From contig NW_026622963.1 of assembly GCF_023065955.2 (NCBI RefSeq), forward strand, positions 8,687,001-8,751,000: 64,000 bases of DNA, given 5' to 3'. Shown one piece after another: positions 12,701 to 27,700 of this stretch (its first letter is position 1; each line of letters begins with the position of its first letter). The position numbers and the translations under genes were made by a program. Origin of the DNA: Ursus arctos (lineage: Eukaryota; Chordata; Mammalia; Carnivora; Ursidae). The notes under the pieces are model-generated. The model had not been told where the DNA came from. It worked only from the letters and a program-made list of their open reading frames with translations, and did not search any database.

Positions 12701-15700
12701 TCTCTCCCTTAGTGAAGTAGTAGCTAATGGGAGTCTCTTTATGACTGATTTTTCTGTTTGACATCTTCCACCTTTCTTTGAGCACTTTCTTCTTTTTTGA
12801 TGCAGTAAGATACAGCAGGCTTATCTGATATTTTCCTACCCTTAGCCCTTGAATCAGTCATTTCTCCAAGGAATGCTGGTTTCTTTTATGGAAAATGACA
12901 TTTAGAAACCAATATCTGAGCACTATACACTCTCCCTGTTACTGGGGTAGAAAATCCTGAGGCATCTACGAAAAAGGCTACTAAGACTATAAGTGAGTTC
13001 AGCAAAGTCACAGGATACAAAGCTGATATACAAAAATAGTTATATTCCCATGTGCTAACAATAAGCAGTTGGAAGTTGAAATTAAAACAACAGTACTACT
13101 TACATAGCACCAAAAATATGAAATACTTAGGGATAAACTTTAAAAATATGTACAAGGTCTGTATACTGGAAATTAGAAAATTATTGCTGAGAGAAATTAA
13201 AGATGACTTAAATAAGTAGAGGTACCATGTTTATGGACTGGATAATATCATTAAAATGACAGTTCTCCCTGGTGCATTTCCAAGTAAAATCCTGGCAGAC
13301 TTTTTTTTACAGAAATTGATAAACTTAATTCTAAAAATCAGAGGAACTAGAATAGCCAAACAGTTTTGAAAAGGAGTATCAGGTAGTGTGGTCTTTTCAA
13401 CATTTCTTCGGGTGTCTTCTAAAGACCCACATCCCCTGATTTGAGGACTTATATGAAACTATAGTATTCGAGCCACTGTGGTGTTACTGGTGCAGAGGTA
13501 GGTGTTACAGATAAATAGAACAGAATGGAGTCCAGAAATAGATCCATATATAAATGGCTGATTGATTTTTGACAAATACGCTAAGATAATTTAGTGGGGA
13601 GAGGGTAGTCTTTTCAACAAAAGGTGTGGGAAGAATTGGATATCTGAATGGGAGAGAAAGGGAACTTTCCTTGACCTTTATTTCACATCATACACAGAAA
13701 CAGACCTAAATGCAAGAGCTAAAACCATAAAACTTCTAGAAGAAGACAGGGAAAAACCTCATGACAGTGAGGTAGACAAGGATCTCTCAGGATGTATAAA
13801 GCATAAGTTATTAAATTAAAAAATTAATTTATAGCACTTCATTGAAATTTAAAACATCTAACTTTTGGAAAGACACCAATAAAATGGAAAGATGAGCCAC
13901 AGACTAGGAGAAAATACTCATCATTCAAATATCAGACAAAGAAATTGAGTCAAATATCAGACAAAGAAATACAAAACTCTTCCAACTTAATAAGAAGATG
14001 ACAATCGAGGAAAAGAGTAGGCAGAAGATTGGGATGAGCAGTATACCAGAGAAGATATATGAGTGGACAGTCAGCACATGAAAAGATTCTCAATGTCATT
14101 AATCATCAGAGAAATGCAAGTGAAACCACAGTGGAATCCCAAGTTCCACCTTATGGGCTTACAGCACATGGAAACCCAATTTACTCTTCTCGTCCAAGCC
14201 CTCCACTGTACAGCAACATCACTAGACCGTTGGTTAGTTGACACCAAGAGAGGATTCGGGCACAGCCACCCTCACTGCTGGGACTGACCCCGAGACGTTG
14301 CCCCAGACAGTGTTTCTGTGCTGTGTGTGCTGCCATCTCCACACTTCCCCACACCCTGGAGGAATCCCACATGAAAGTTGTAAAATCTTCTTTCCTGACT
14401 TCTTCTGCACTTAAGATCATGCACTGTTACCCTTGAATTTTTTAAATTCTGGAGAATTTTTTCCTAAGTGTTTTCACTTGTTTCCTTCCTTCAGATCCCA
14501 GCTCTCACTATGTGATAACCCTGAAAGCCTTTAACAACGTGGGTGAGGGCATCCCTCTGTACGAGAGCGCTGTGACCAGACCTCACACAGGTAAGCCATC
14601 CTGTCCATCTCTGGTCTTCGGCACTTTTTCCAGCAGCTTATGTGGAATGTTGTCATGAGGTCTGTCCCATAGGTATCAGTGGAAGGGAAAGTGTATGCCC
14701 GTGTAGGCTTCAGGCTTCATATAGGAAAAGAGGCTTTCAGCACAGAAATCTCTATTAATATCTGTTCTGCTTTTTAGGAAATATTAACAATCTAGTCATT
14801 CATATAAATAATTCCATGTAGATATGTAATACATGTTTTTAATGTGATCAGATCTAGAAACTATAGTTGTGAGAGAATTACAAGTGATTTTGGGGCACCT
14901 GGGTGGCTTAGTTGGTTAAGTATCTGACTCTTGATTTTGTGCCAGGTCGTGATCTCAGGGTCGTGAAATCAAGCCCTGCATTGGATTCTGCGCTGGGCAT
15001 GGAGCCTGCTTGAGATTTTCTCGCTCCCTCTCCCTTTGCTCCCCACCCCAAAAAAAGTGGTTTTTGTCTTTTGGTCATGTGAGTTATAACATGAGTGAAA
15101 AAAAATGAACAGGTCTCCATATCTCTGGAGGAATTATATAGGTTACTGATGGTCTCAATAAATGTGTGTGATCAGTGAATCCAGCATTTTCTTTACTAGT
15201 CACCTGAGTTGATCGGGAGAGTATTTTTCTGTTTGCTTTTCATAAGCTTTATTTATATAAAGACTATAAAGTCAGTTTTACTATCCATTTGATCAACTGT
15301 ACATTTATTACAAATGAGACCAAAATATTTTTTGCAGTAAAGGAATATTCATATAATGTAAAATTTTCTGTGGATAAAACATCTAATGTAGAGCTGAATG
15401 AGAAAGTTTATTGGAATAAATATATTAGACTTGTAAATTTTTCTAAAGGGTCCTAAAAACCTAAGAATTTATCATTTTCAGAAATGCTCTTTTCCGTTTG
15501 TTTTCCAGAGCTGTGTATCTCTATTGCCTGCTGTATTTTCTGGCTACTTTGTATAATAGTGCAAATTTCACATTATTCTTTTTAAAAAGATCCTCTCCGC
15601 CCCTTTTTTTCTTTAATGCTTTTACTTAACAAGACCAACATCATGACTACATGTTTGGTAGTTCTGTCCTGTCTTCTTCTGTGTGCTTACAATTTATAAG

Positions 15701-18700
15701 TTCTTCTGCGAAGAGCTTTGGTATTTCAGAAAGGAAAAAAAAAGTAAGATGAAAATGAGAATATTTAAATAAGTGTGTTTGCTACTTTCTGAAATTAGCC
15801 TATAATAGAAAAAAAATTTTTTTGAAATTATTTTCTCTTATGTGACTTAAAAATATAGCCTTCTGGCTCGAAGTGTACAAGGAAATGTTCCTAAGTCATC
15901 TAACCTTGTTTTCTTTTCCAAGAGTTATTATAAATAAAAAAATTTTCTCAAATCTAATGATTTTTGCACCCAAAGGTGCATTTCCTATAACTAATTGGTT
16001 TGTTTCCTGACCTTTGAACAAAGCCCTTGAGTATAATGTATGCTGTCCCTCTGTTACCTTTAGTCCTCAGTGTGTAGGAAATACACAAACGGAGACTATG
16101 ACGTTAGTTTGGCACTTATTCGTGCACAAGGTTCATGCCATTTCAGGTTTTGAGTTACAGGAAGGGCTACTCTCCATAACCATGTGGGAAACCCATTTTA
16201 AAACCTTAACTTAAAATAAAAAAGTGTGTAGGTACTTAGAAAACCTGACCAAGAGTTGATAAAGCCCAGTGGATCCTGCTGTTTTGCCCTGGGCTCATGG
16301 TCCTTGGTGCCTGTGTGCACATTCTAGCCTCTATTTTGACATTGAGCTTTGAGAGGGTGTCAGCTGCATATGGCACAGGACATATGAGTATAGACTTTCC
16401 CTTCTATCAAATAAGTATCCTGATTTCTAGCATTCATAATGGCTGTCACTTGGACCCATAAGTATGTCATTTCCTGTAACTGGTTGGGATTCATTAGGTG
16501 GGTTATTCTCATTCTACTGGAGAGAGCATAGCAGATACTTCCTCATGGTGTCGGCCTACCTTGTCCTCAGGAAGAGCAATGCTCTTGAGTTCCTTTTGAT
16601 TGATTTGGATGTGAGCCATTTTGCTGTACTGCTTTTAGACCCAGGACATCAGCAGATCTGAAGTGGACCCTGTGTGGGTATCGGATAAACCTCAAACCAA
16701 GACCAGGCTAAGTTGCCATTGGCTGGCATTCAGGACTCAGGCTTGAGAGTAGGACCTTTACGTTCATTGACCTGCATTGATACGCCATGTCCCCAAAATT
16801 CAGTCACATTCACTTAAATACCAAAACAGATCATGAGGATTGTGTTGCTTGTTCTGAAATTACACCCTTGATTTTAAAAGTAGTTTGTATCCTCTCACAA
16901 TCCTTTTTGGAAAGGAGATAGAATTTTCAAGTAATTTAAAGAAAATTCAAGTATGAATATGTTAATAAAATCACTGGATTATCAACTGTTAATATACCTA
17001 CAGAATACAGTAGAGAATATAGTTAATTATTTCCCTAGACATTTTCCTGCAAAATTTTCCTGAAAGAACACAAGTGGAAATACTCTTTTTAGTGAATGGT
17101 GGTTATCTATTAATTCCGGATTCTCTTTCTCTTTCTCCGTTTCTCACCTTTCATTCCATTATATTTCCCTGCATTTTCCTTTTCTTTTATTTTTGTTTAC
17201 GTTAAAATGCCACTTCCCTTTTTTAATTACTTTTTACCCAGACACTTCTGAAGTTGATTTATTTGTTATTAATGCTCCATACACCCCAGTGCCAGATCCC
17301 ACTCCCATGATGCCACCTGTGGGAGTTCAGGCTTCCATTCTGAGTCATGACACCATAAGGATCACATGGGCGGACAACTCCCTGCCCAAACACCAGAAGA
17401 TCACAGATTCCCGGTACTACACAGTCCGATGGAAAACCAACATCCCAGCAAACACCAAGTACAAGGTACTGGCACATTTGCTCTGGGTGAGAAAAGCTAA
17501 CTATTGATGTTTCCTAGTTCTAAAGTCCTTGATTCTTATGCTTCCAGAATGCAAATGCAACAACTTTGAGTTACTTGGTGACTGGTTTAAAAGCAAATAC
17601 ACTGTATGAATTCTCTGTGATGGTGACGAAAGGTCGAAGATCAAGCACATGGAGTATGACAGCCCATGGTACCACCTTTGAATTTGGTATGTGTTGTCTG
17701 AATCTTGTATCAATGGCATTTCTTCTCTTTGTAAGATGTGAAAGCCAGTGGAAGTCCAGCTAATGTCGGGCCATATTCCAGGTCATGAGACTTCTCATCG
17801 CCTGCTTCTGCTACCCAAGGACAGAATCAAGGGTGTGAATTAACTCACTTACAGAACAGAGTGAGCAGCACAGCTGGAGTTCAGTGTTTGCCTTTTCAAT
17901 TGATGAATTATGTTTTCTTCCTCACTGAACAAGAACATTAGCAAATAATGGGATAATAGAATGCAAAGTATACTAGATTTTAGGAATCAAGGGACTTGAG
18001 TTCAATCCCAGGTCAACCAAATACTGACTGTGTAAGACATACGTAAGTCATCCAGCCTATCGTTTCTTCCATCTGTAAAAGAGGGGTAATGATAATAGCT
18101 GCTTTTCCTACCTTCTAGGCTTATTGTGAGGTAAAACGAGCAGACGAGAAAGCACATGGTAATTATGAAGCACTGTACGGATATAAGGGATCTCTATCAT
18201 TAATCCTGCCTTATTGCTAAATTGAGATAGAAAATCTGCCAAGGCCGTGCTTGCTAGAGCCTCAGAACTTTACCAGGGAACCCCAAAGCTGCCCCAGCAG
18301 CTTGCTTACAACCAGTTAGTATCTGGTAAAATCCCACTGGGGCAGCCTAAGGGATTTTGTCTGTAAGTAAGCATGAGAGAAAAGACGCCAAAGCAAATTA
18401 AGGCAAAAGCAGGCTCTCCAAGTTTGTGATTCTGTTTGCCTTTTGCTCGTTTGTAGGCCTGCCCTTCTCCCTCTTGTACTTCCCAGCATGGGCATATGTG
18501 TAACCATCGGGAGTCTCTGGCCCTTGCGGCCTCCTATGGCTTTTTTCTCCTGTACATAAATAATGAAAAAGTGGAGCTCTCAAGTCTCTCCAGACTGGGC
18601 CTGGCCCTAATGTCTTTATGTCTCCTGCACAGTTGATAGGACTTCCTACAGAGACGAAGGGTTGGATCTGGAGAGCTTAGAAATAACAGTGCACAAAAGT

Positions 18701-21700
18701 TTAAATAGACCTTGAGTTTGCTTTCTTTGCTAGTATTAAGAATATCTTTTTGCTTCATTCCAGTCTGTTAGTTAATAAATAATATTATATATTCTCTTAG
18801 GATATCTGCATTTCACCAGGCTTCCCTCCATTTTATGATAGAAAAATTCCAGTATTTCAGGAAGAGCAGAGTAAATTTAAGGATGTAGTTAATTTGCTCA
18901 TTTCTCTACTAGTACATGAAGAGTTACCAGCCATAACATGGCGCTACAAGAAACGCAGTGTTATTTTTATTCGATTAGTGTTGTTTCATAAGCAGCTTTA
19001 CATTTCAGAGCCATAATCTCAAATAGTTGACAGTGTAAACTTAAAATAAAAACAGCAGTTTGTAATTGATTAATTCTTTGAGGGAATAGGGGGTTTCAAA
19101 CATTATATTTTGTTTGGAGAGCCAACTATGAGTGAAAGAGAAAATTATTTTACACTTGAAAATATTCTAACAAAATAATCCAAATGGGGGGGGCGCAGAA
19201 TGTCATCTTGGGCAAATTACATAACTTCTTTCATTGTCGATACCCTGATCTGTCAAGCAGGGATAGTGGTAATTGCCTTTCAAGTTGCCACAAATATTAA
19301 GTGAAATACTATTTGTAAAATGCCTGGGATAATGTAGATACTTAGTAACGAACTACAAAGGTCTTTTGATTTCCTTACCTAAGAACCTTGTAAATCCCTG
19401 ACCTCCAGCCCAAGATACCAATTCTATATCCTTATAGTATGGTGTTTTTTTTCTTTGGTACTTTGCATATTCTTTTTATTGGATCTATTTACAGGTAGAC
19501 TATGAGCTCTTTGAAGCCAGGAGGCTTGAGCATTTTTGCCTGATACCTCTTATTGCACCTTATAAGAGGAAAGGGTTGTGGAAATGGTGAATGAAATTGG
19601 AATGGACAGGAATTATTGAAAGTCTTGTTATTTTGTAGTTCCTACTTCTCCACCCAAGGATGTGACAGTTGTGAGTAAAGAGGGAAAACCTAGGACCATA
19701 ATTGTAAATTGGCAACCTCCCTCAGAAGCCAATGGCAAAATTACAGGTAAGATGCCTTTGAGTGTGTGTCTGTTCTCTGTTCTTGTCTGGCAGAAGCATT
19801 CCAGCCCAGGACTGTGTGGTTGGGAGAAGTGGCAGTCCGGAGGTTGGCTTGATCATTTTATGAGGCGCAGGGAGTCATGATGGTCCTTGAAAGTGGACCA
19901 AGGGCGTGCTGTTTGCTCATAGTAACGTAAAAATGAATTGCCGGTTGGTCGTTCTGACTAACTGTGTGAAAGTCTGATGGGTGTTGTAACTTGGACAGTC
20001 TTTGGCTACAGTGGGACTTTATGGACATATTTATTTTCATCAGAAAAGCTGTGCTTCTCTGCCTCTGACTGGATGATCAGCTTTGGAGTTAAAGACCTTG
20101 CCTGATTCTACAGGGTGATACTCAGTAAATATAGATTCAACTCTTTTAACCTGAACTCCAGAAAAGCCCATTAGACTTTTAATTCCGTTTTTTCCCCTGG
20201 CCGGCTACTTCAGCTTCCTGTGCTCTAACCAGGGTTAGAAGTTTGGATTGGCCTAGGCCTTTGAAGGGGCCTGGGATTTCTTCTTGGACTTCCAGAGAAC
20301 TTTCCACAGTAGAGGACACTGTGCTTTCCTCAGCTTTATCAGGGACGGAAGCCTGGTGGGATTTAGCTGTTAATTATTCCCCCAGAACCTCTGCTCCATG
20401 TAGGTGTATCCTGAGGAACAGGAGTTTGCTTTCTGGTGTTCCTTTGTATGAATAAGGGTTCTGAAAGCATTGAATAGGGAATGAATAAGGATGAATAAGG
20501 AAACTGAAAGCATTTCTTAATGTCCTGCTTTGACTTTCCATTAGAATTCCTTCCCATAAATCCCTGGTCTTTGTCATTTTTTAGGTTTTTGAACTTGCCT
20601 GTTCTGTAAAAGAATGAAGCATGACTTGTCTTGGATTACATTTTATTCTGTCTTTAAAAACCAGTAATGATGTGGTGCATTTTTGCGCTGTGTGGGGCAG
20701 GTAGGCATGTGGTCGGCTCTTCTAGCCTCAGCCATGGAGAGAGAGTGCCCCCTGGTGGGAGTATCAGGTGATGTTTCACTGTGACTTCACTTCAAGTCTG
20801 GGAGACTTTAATAAAGATATGGCCATCTCCCAGGTCTCCTGGGAGTTTTTCTCCTGGGAAATCACATTGGCAAGAGCTAAACAGCACGTTGGGCCATTAT
20901 TTTAATCATAGACCCTTGATGGGTACATTATTCAGATATTAAAACGTTGAAGTGATTGGATTGTTTTCCTTGTCTTTTTTAGCTCCTGGGAGTTCTTAAT
21001 CCTATATTATTACCATAACTAGTTTTATTGCTTCAATTGCTCTATAGATGATTGATAACTTATAGGCTGACACTGTTGAAATTGTGGTTTTCTCCATATG
21101 GTGTTCACTGTAGCAGTTTGAATGCATTTTACTGTTGATCTTTAATCAGTAACTGGTTCTCTGTTTGTATCTGCCATAATACGTATCTTTATCGACTAAC
21201 TGCTTCCAAAAGAAAAGGCAGGAATAAGATATCTTCTCATTTCCTCCTTTGGACAGGTTACATCATCTATTATAGCACGGATGTGAACGCGGAGATACAC
21301 GACTGGGTTATTGAGCCTGTTGTGGGCAACAGGCTGACTCACCAGATACAAGAGTTAACGCTTGACACTCCGTACTACTTCAAAATCCAAGCCCGAAACT
21401 CGAAGGGCATGGGGCCCATGTCCGAAGCTGTCCAGTTCAGAACACCTAAAGGTAAAGCTCCACTAAACGGCGTTTTATTTTGTGTCTCTTCAGTGGGGCA
21501 GTGCTTGCACGGATCACGTTAGCATATAGAGACTACGGAGAATATAAAAAGCCCTGATGATGAGCTGATGAGCCACAGTGTGAACATTCATCTCAAAATG
21601 ATCCCTCAGCCACTCATTGAGCCCACCAAGTCAGTGCTCCCTAGGTTATTGGTCTAACCATGTCCCATACGAGGCTGTTGAAGGCAGATGAACTGCAGTG

Positions 21701-24700
21701 ATCTCAGAGTTTTTACCGTCAGACCCGATGTGATTCTCTTGGTTCTCAGGTGGAGTAATAGCACGTTATTGTGATGGATGATTCCCTTTCAACACATGCA
21801 GGCTCTTAACCTGAAAGGCTTCTTCGTGGACCTTTGTAGAGAGAAAGACACTAACGGGAGCTTTGAAGAAAACTCTAGATAAGAAAGTGAAGATAAAGTA
21901 CCAAACCAAATGAGCCTAGGAATAAATTTAGTTGGGGCCTGAGTCTGTGGAAATGTGGAAACCATGTACGGATTTCTTTTCTGTTGGTACTGAAAATAAG
22001 ACTCGATTTGTTTGGAAGTTTGTGGGATTTTATTTTTTTCCTTTAAAAATTCTGCCTGTCCCATCTTCAAAGCTTGTGATCCTTGCTCTTGTTTTTTCTC
22101 CCCCTGTGCTTGGCCTGTTAGCGGACTCCTCTGATAAAATGCCTAATGATCAAGGTAAATCAGTAGATGGCCTGTCTCTCCTTTCCTCTCTTTTCTGACC
22201 TATTATTATTAGTTTTTGTTGTTTTTGTTTCTTTTTTTTTCCTGAAAATCAGTACTGTGTGTTAAAATCCACATTATTCATTGGCCAAAGTGGAGTTGAG
22301 TCCCTGTTTGTGGCACTTGGGGTATCTGAAAAGCTGGGGAATCGACTTAGGAGCTAAATAGGCAGGGGGAAAACTGAGGAGGATAAATGGAGTTCTGCAG
22401 CTATAGGAGATTGGCCTTAGGTGTGGGTCAGTTTGTCCTCTGTGCTAAGATACTGAAATTCTGTAACAATGGTAGACATTTGCACCTGGATGAGAGCAGG
22501 CATACCAGTTTGTCATATTTGTAGCATCTAGGATTGCATTAGTATCTCTAAATGAAGAGTTGTAATGAAATTCAGAAAATATCCTGTTTTCCTCCCCTCC
22601 CCCCGAGAATCTACAGATTTACCCTACTGAATTGTGTGATTATCTGTGACAAAATTAGTCCTATTTATTCTGTTACCATAAGCTTAATTCAGAGCTCTTT
22701 TTCCATTTCTTCCCTTAAATATATCTGCTCATTTTAAAAGAGATAGAAACAATTTAAGATGGAAACTTAGGAAGTACAGACCTCAGTGTCGCCATTCTCG
22801 AAATTGTCTGTCAACATAGTTTTTTCCACTGTAATTGCTATGGCGGAGAGGTAACTGGACTGTGGTTTTCATCTCTGGGGAGTCAGCTAAAGTTGGTATC
22901 TGTTTTCTCTACTGAGAGCAATGGAAGTAAAGTTGAAGGTTGCTTTCAAGGTTTAAGAGTAGTTTTTAGAAATAAAAAGTCTTGGGGCACCTGCTGGCTC
23001 AGAGGGTGGAGCGTGTGACTCTTGATCTTGGGATTGTGAATTTGAGCCCTATGTTGCATGTAGAGATTACTTAATAAAATCTTTTTTAAAAAAGAAGAAA
23101 GAAAAAGTCTTTGGATCTTGTTAATGGCAAGGAAGAGTCAGAACTTGAGGTTGCATGTTTCAGGGCTTTGGAAATGTATTTGCACTCAACGAGTCTTTTG
23201 TTGTATGTTGGAGAAACTGCAAACATGCTTGTGTGTGTGTATAAGGCACCCTAGTGATGGTGGACATTTTGACTTAAGCGTGAGAACAGAGAAATAACCA
23301 TACTGTGTATGCACAGGGTATAAATGTGCTCGAGGTTTTTCCCCACTTTACTGGATAAGCCAGAGTGCAGTCTTACTTGCACCACACCTCTGGCCTTTAA
23401 AATTCTTTACCCATAGTTGTTTTTGGTGTTTGGTTAATCCTTGGACTTTCTTATTCATAGGTTATATTTAAAAGCAAAAATGCTGGGAAATATAGGAATT
23501 AAACCAATCAGTTTATTGGCAAAGTATATTCTTTGGCAGTTACTTACATAGCATGATAGTTGGACTTACATGTGGGCTACCTGAAAAACAAGCACATTTA
23601 AGTCTGAAGAGCCCTACAAGAGCTAAGTCATCTCCTCCAGCCAGACTTCATCCCAGTGAAAAGAACAACTGGAATCCTGACATCTGGTGTGTGCCACTGG
23701 GGAGGAATGATGGCCGTGGAAGTAAGGGGATGAAGGAACAAGTGTGGACAACAGAAAAGGGATCAGGGACCAAGTTAAAAATGCCCTTTGGACACCCAGC
23801 AATGAAAACATTGTTTTCAAAAATCTCCGTATTTATTCTGTTAAATGAACTATATACACAAACATTCAGATTTTCATTTTTCATGTAGCCCAACTCTGAT
23901 CATTTATAGAAGTACTCGACAGTAGCTATAATGTTTTATAGGAACACATCTAGTTTATGCATTTCTAGTCAACCTTTATTTGTAGAAATGATTATTTATA
24001 AGTGTCTTCTGAAGCTTCATGCTCCGTGCCTCTGCAAAGGGAAAGGTTATATTCTTCCCTAAAGGTTTATTATATATGTCATAATAATAGCTAATTGTTG
24101 AACATTTGCTATGTGTCAGGCAGTATTAAAAATATTTTATAGGAGTAAATTCCATTTAATCCTCAGTGCAGTTTTGTGAAGTAGATCCCATTATTATCAC
24201 TACTTTACGATGAAGAAACTGAGACCCAAAAATAATAAATAACTTGCCAGAAGTCGAGTACATGATAGCACAGGCAGTGCGCTGTATATACCGTGAGGAG
24301 CGGCTTTGACTTTGCGATGCTTTCAGACTTCTTCAGGAGGAACCCAAACCCTGGATTGACGAGTACCTTTGCTGTATTGGGAAAGGATGCCTTATATTTG
24401 CTTTACCCAAGCAGCTTTGTCTGTAAATGTGAAGAACAAAATTCAGGACCAAGAACGTGAATTACTAGAGAATGATCTTTGTGTTTTACGAAGTCTGTTT
24501 GCGAGGTGGTCCCGAGCCTGGTTCGGCAGCCTCGCTCATTTTATGTTAGGACAGTGGGTCAGGAGAGGATGTCCTTGGCCAGCAGCTACAGGGAAGACTT
24601 TGCTTTCACATTCTTGGGTATTTCGGTAGCTGAGCAGGAACTGAGAACCCGGTTTGAACTTCCACGTGTCTTCCTGCTCCTGCCGAGGGTATCTTTATAT

Positions 24701-27700
24701 TGGAAAAGGCAACTTTGTAGTTTGAGGAAAAACTCCAAACACTACTGACACCTCCTGGGAGATCACCATAGCCAGGTCCTTCGGAAAAGCCCACTTCTGT
24801 AATGCAGAAGTCAACCTAACTGGCCCCTTGGTTCCTTTTCTGAGAGAAGCTACTTTTGGCGACAGGGCTCTGAGCGGTCTTGCAGGAACTGTTTCCTGGG
24901 CGAGAGAAATGGGTATGTTCCCACCTGACGGACAGCAAGTGGCAGTCTAATTCCACGCTAGATAGAGCCGCGGCCCGAGGGTGGCAGCCTTTCAGATGCC
25001 TCATGGCGCAGACAGCTATACCTTAGTCTGCAGCCTGTCTTGTCCCTGTTGTCTATGTGCTGCTTCATGTTCTCATGGACAGAGTAGACTGAAAATATTT
25101 TTTGTAGAAAACACTCACTAGCTGTGAAGTGGACTCGTCACACCAATGGCTTGGGTCATTACTGACATGATTTCTTCTCCTTCAGCCTCAGGGTCCGCAG
25201 GAAAAGGAAGCCGGCTGCCAGACCTAGGATCCGACTACAAACCTCCAATGAGTGGTAAAGCCTTTCTTACGGCTTTTCTGGCCCACTGTGGGCATGACGT
25301 GGTTCTGCTTAAATCTCGAAATGTCTTTTGTAGCTTCTTTGTGGTGGGTTGTGGCACATTAACCTATTTCCTTTTACTTAGTAGAGTTAACTTCAGGCAT
25401 TTGCTGGCAAAAGTTTGCTGAATTCCTGCAAACCCATTCATTATAGGATCCCTAAATAAAATTGTTTCCCCGCATACCCAACTTAAAATAAGATTAATTC
25501 TAAACAAATGAGTCTTCCTTTTGCCCACTGCCTGCCTCTAGAAAAGAATTAGAATCTTGCTCTCAAAAATAAACTCTCTAATGGGATTATCCATCACCTA
25601 GAACAAGCCAAAGAAATGCTTCAGAATCATGACTTCCTCCCCACACTGCTTACCACAGTGTTTTAATTTGGGAATTCTAAAAAATTCTTCCCACTCTCCA
25701 GCCAGCTTAAGAGCTGCTGCCTTCTGTTTCCTTAAATGATGGCACCTACTTCTCTACAGAACTTCACTGTTTATAAGTTACTTTCATACCTGAAATTACA
25801 TTTGATCCTAACAACACTGGGAAGCGGGGAGAACAGATATTCCCATTTTACGCAGTAAGAGACTCAATGGAGAATAGTGTGCCTGGATCCACCCAGTAAT
25901 TATGGAAGTCCTAGAACCAAAATTCAGGTCTTCTGAGTCCTGATTGTGACTTTCCTACTAACACTTGCTGCCTCAAAGGCCTGGGATTCTGTACCAGATG
26001 TGGGAATCTGAGTTCTAGGGCTGCGCTTTTCCTTGCATTTATGTGCTGTCCACAGTATCATATTCAAGGCTATGAGGAAAGCGGTTGTTTCCTTGTCTTC
26101 CATTTATACGTTCATTCATTCACACGTGCTTTTAGGGGTTCAGGTTCCATGTAACAGGCTGTGTATGGGAGCAAAAGGAGCGAGTAACAAACATCTGAGA
26201 GAGAAAGGGGAAAGCTTCACAGAAGAGGGGATGTCTGACCCAGATATGAAAGGATGCATGGAAGATGGCTAAATGTCAAGGAGTGGGGGTTGAACATTTC
26301 AGGAAGCACCAACAGCACGTGCAAATGCATGGCAGCAAAAAATAGTTGGCTCTCTCCAGGGATCACACTGCCTGGAGACAGGCTAGAGATTCTCACATTA
26401 GAGAAGGTGGTAGGTTAGAACCAGCCTGCCCGAAACTCAGGTACCAATGCTACGAAATGGGAGCTTCATCCTGCCCCTAACACGTGTAAGAGACCTCGCA
26501 CTACGGGTGAACTGTGACTTCCACTTATTGAATACCGAGTCTCATTACTCTGACGAATGAAAAGTGAGTTGGGGGCTGAGATTTTGAAGTCAGACAGAGT
26601 GGTCAAAGGCTGTCGCAGTAGTCCAGATGAGGCTTGAGAAATGGCCTGTCCTAATGTCTCTGGCAGGACTTATTCCCTCGGCAGCTCACTCTTCCTCTGT
26701 CTTCCATGGGAGTTTTTGGTCCTCTCAGAAGTTGGAGGTCAGATGCAGTTAAGTGGGAATTCACCTCTGTTAAATACAGGGAAGAGCTCCCACCACCACC
26801 TCTGCTGGCCCCCACACCCCAGCTCCCCAGCCTCTGATTTGCAATGCCTGCCCCACTACATACCCTACCCAGTAACTCGGCACTGCTGTTAATACAAGTT
26901 CTATGTATAAAGCCCCAATGTGGTCTAATTTTATTGTCCCCTAGTTCTAAGTCTTTCCCAAATATAAAAATGTTTTATTACATGTTGGTACGTACAATTT
27001 AAGTTGTCTGTTTACTTTTTTCTCAGAAATGAGGAATAAAAATGATTGAATAAATGGCGAAGAATAAGCTCTTAAGCCCTCCTAAATCAGCCCGGATTTA
27101 GCACTGTGCTTAGACGTAGCCTATAAAAATCATACACTCAGAAGTCGGAAGGTCAGCTAATGCAATGTAATGGAAGGGGTTCCCCCAATAAGTGTACTTT
27201 GAATTAGATCGTAAGTTTGTAAACCAGGGTTGTATTTGGGAATCACTTTAGGAGCTTTTCTAAAACAGATTCCCAGGCCATAGTTTCATGTTAGGAATTT
27301 CTTCCACAATCTCCCGGACTGGTAGAATGATTCTTCTTAAACACTTCTAGAAGCTAAACCCTCATTACTTGGTAAGGCAGCTCATGCGTTATTGTACAGC
27401 TCTGACTGTTCTATAGGAGAGAGAGTAACTGGAAGGAAAGACATCAGCTATCTGTGATAGAGCTGTGTGGTGGGATTTCCCATGTTTTATAATATGAGTA
27501 TGCATAACTTTTATAATGAGCTGGGAAGGAAGGAAATAGGTTTCAGAAAACAGAAGAGCAAGAGTTAGAATAGAGCTAGATTACAAAAGGCCTTGATGCA
27601 AAACTTGGCCATCACCCTATAAGCAATGGGGAAATAATAACAGGAAGAAAAAGAAGAAAAGCTAAATTTCTCGGGTCTTCAGTGATCTGGTCTCTGTACA

